Assembly: GCF_016756595.1 (NCBI RefSeq)
Contig: NZ_AP023257.1
Span: forward strand, 868,001-932,000
Source of the DNA: Mesorhizobium sp. L-2-11
Lineage (GTDB): Bacteria > Pseudomonadota > Alphaproteobacteria > Rhizobiales > Rhizobiaceae
Length of the DNA: 64,000 bases
Direction: 5' to 3'
The notes under the pieces are model-generated. The model did no database searches. It was not told where the DNA came from and was given only the letters and a program-made list of their open reading frames with translations. Positions 62,686 through 64,000 of the stretch are shown here, piece by piece. Within the stretch, counting starts at the first letter, position 1, and the number at the start of each line of letters is the position of its first letter. Both the position numbers and the translations under genes were made by a program.

Positions 62686-64000
62686 TTGTCAACGCCCGCC
62701 CCTCTCATCGAAATGCGCGGCATCTCCAAGAGTTTCGGCGCCGTCATGGCCAACGAAGCCGTCGATCTCAGCGTGGCACCCGGTGAGATCCTAGGGCTGC
62801 TCGGTGAAAATGGCGCCGGCAAGACGACGCTGATGAACGTGCTGTTCGGCGCCTATGCGCCCGACGCCGGCGAGATCCTGGTTCAGGGCCGGCCGGTGAC
62901 GATCAACAGCTCGGCCGATGCGCTCGCCGCCGGCATCGGCATGGTGCACCAGCATTTTCATCTGGCGCCGCGGCTGTCGGTGCTGGAAAACCTGCTGATC
63001 GGCATTCCCGGCAAATCAGGCCGGATCGACCGCGCCGGCGGGCTGGCGCGACTGGCGGAGATCGGCCGCCAACATGGGCTCACGCTCGATCCGGACCGTC
63101 CCGTCTCGGCGCTTTCGATCGGCGAGCAGCAGCGGCTCGAAATCGTCAAGGCGCTGTTTCGCGGCGCAAGGCTGCTGATCCTCGACGAGCCGACGGCGGT
63201 GCTGGCGCCGACAGAGGTCGATGGGCTGTTCTCGGCGCTGCGATCGATGGCGGCCCGGGGCCTTGGCATCATCTTCATCTCGCACAAGCTTAACGAGGTC
63301 AGGGCGTTGACCCATCGCTGCGTGGTGCTGCGGCATGGCCGCGTGACCGGGCGCGTCGACGCACCCGCCAGCACCACCTCATCGGAGATGGCGCGGCTGA
63401 TGTGCGGCCACGAGATCGTTCCGCCGGCCAGGGGACCATCGACGCCGGGTGCCGCGGTGCTGACCCTGGACGGCATCTCGACATCGCGGCATTCCGGCAT
63501 GGCGCTCGCCGATGTCTCGCTCTTTGTCCGCGCGGGCGAGATCCTCGGCATTGCCGGTGTCTCGGGCAATGGCCAGCGGGCGCTTGCCGAGGTGATCTCC
63601 GGCGTTCGCGCGCCCGATGCCGGCCGGATGACGATAGCCGGCAAAGCTGTCTCACGGTTCTCGCCGCGCGAGGTGCAGGCGCTCGGTCTCGGGCGCATTC
63701 CGGAAGACCGCATGACGACAGGACTGGTCACCAATCTGCCGCTGGCGGATTCGATGGTGCTGCCGCGCATCGGCACCGGGGCGTTCAGCCGCAATGGCCT
63801 GCTCAGGCCAGACGCGATCCGCGCCTTCGCCGAGGCGCAGATCAAGGCCTATGACATACGCTGCCCCGGGCCGATGACGCGGGCCGGGGCGCTTTCCGGC
63901 GGCAATCTGCAAAAGGCGCTGCTGGCGCGCGAGCTCGCCTTCGAGCCAAAGGTGCTGATCGTGTCGCAGCCGACGCGCGGTCTCGACATCGGTGCGGCGC
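62686..64000 (+). CDS. Nucleoside-type ABC transporter ATP-binding protein, 5' part (runs past window end)
   Basis: The frame is open from TTG 62686 (AGGAG ten bases before) to the window edge: 438 codons, no stop. It is a double-NBD ATPase of the YufO/NupA type. NBD1 has LLGENGAGKTTLMNVLFGAY, the Q-loop-like HQHFHLAPRLSVLENLL, signature LSIGEQQRLEIVKAL and Walker B LLILDEPTAVLAP. NBD2 has the degenerate P-loop GVSGNGQRALAEVISG, signature LSGGNLQKALLAREL and VLIVSQPTRGLDIG, where the catalytic Glu is Gln. It partners the BMP protein upstream; permeases are expected beyond the edge. Confidence 0.92.
   Translation, partial: MSTPAPLIEMRGISKSFGAVMANEAVDLSVAPGEILGLLGENGAGKTTLMNVLFGAYAPDAGEILVQGRPVTINSSADALAAGIGMVHQHFHLAPRLSVLENLLIGIPGKSGRIDRAGGLARLAEIGRQHGLTLDPDRPVSALSIGEQQRLEIVKALFRGARLLILDEPTAVLAPTEVDGLFSALRSMAARGLGIIFISHKLNEVRALTHRCVVLRHGRVTGRVDAPASTTSSEMARLMCGHEIVPPARGPSTPGAAVLTLDGISTSRHSGMALADVSLFVRAGEILGIAGVSGNGQRALAEVISGVRAPDAGRMTIAGKAVSRFSPREVQALGLGRIPEDRMTTGLVTNLPLADSMVLPRIGTGAFSRNGLLRPDAIRAFAEAQIKAYDIRCPGPMTRAGALSGGNLQKALLARELAFEPKVLIVSQPTRGLDIGAA

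Overview
The window is GC-rich DNA from an alphaproteobacterium of the order Rhizobiales. It looks most like Mesorhizobium or a close relative. This rests on gene content and order (sdhCDAB, hemC-hemD-Mic60-hemY, tsaD-gpsA, glnK-amtB, a MucR/Ros regulator) and on several families of rhizobial-type intergenic palindromes. It is chromosomal: most of the left 40 kb is core metabolism and cell biology, and the right 22 kb is accessory transport and catabolism.

Layout. 1-2960: end of the succinate dehydrogenase operon (sdhD', sdhA, sdhB). 3200-5270: YceH-like protein, OsmC-type peroxidase, a small membrane protein and a YCII protein. 5332-9696: an IS630 transposase scrap, a very large SAM-cyclase-AAA-TPR signalling protein and a probably frameshifted gene. 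9742-18920: a UbiH-type hydroxylase, TesB, glnK-amtB, ftsK, a LolA-like protein and exonuclease III. An IS630 element sits exactly on the xth stop codon. 20274-24313: a cyclic-nucleotide-binding protein, an OmpR-type regulator, an L,D-transpeptidase, a DUF1127 protein, a GcvA-like LysR regulator and a DUF1761 protein. 24409-34225: a leftward tsaD-gpsA-YciI-EVE-methyltransferase block and a rightward hemC-hemD-Mic60-hemY block, then a TerB-like protein and a GATase. 34236-42076: an MFS exporter, MucR, and a leftward sugar block (GH15 glucoamylase-like, 6-phosphogluconate dehydrogenase, G6P dehydrogenase, polyphosphate-type glucokinase). 42298-46793: a complete sugar-type ABC importer.

The most interesting region is 46829-64000. 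Two divergent gene sets meet at a promoter region near 56.1-56.3 kb. Leftward: a polyamine-type binding protein, two permeases, ATPase, an unusual GT1-like glycosyltransferase, two tandem cupins and an aldehyde dehydrogenase. Rightward: a GntR-type regulator with two winged-helix regions, a paralogous glycosyltransferase, a glutamine-synthetase-like ligase, an FAD amine oxidase-like protein, a BMP-family binding protein and an ABC ATPase cut by the window end. Ligase + oxidase + aldehyde dehydrogenase resembles the gamma-glutamylation route of polyamine breakdown (Puu), but the paired glycosyltransferases and cupins do not belong to that pathway. I propose an amine or amino-sugar-like uptake and conversion system of unknown substrate. 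An intact IS4-family element with a 9-bp target duplication interrupts the leftward operon between its two permease genes.

Repeats are a second theme. At least five palindromic families and one 8-bp minisatellite hairpin fill the intergenic gaps. Several of them supply the stop codon, and in one case apparently the Shine-Dalgarno sequence, of the gene next to them. No rRNA, tRNA or CRISPR array was seen.
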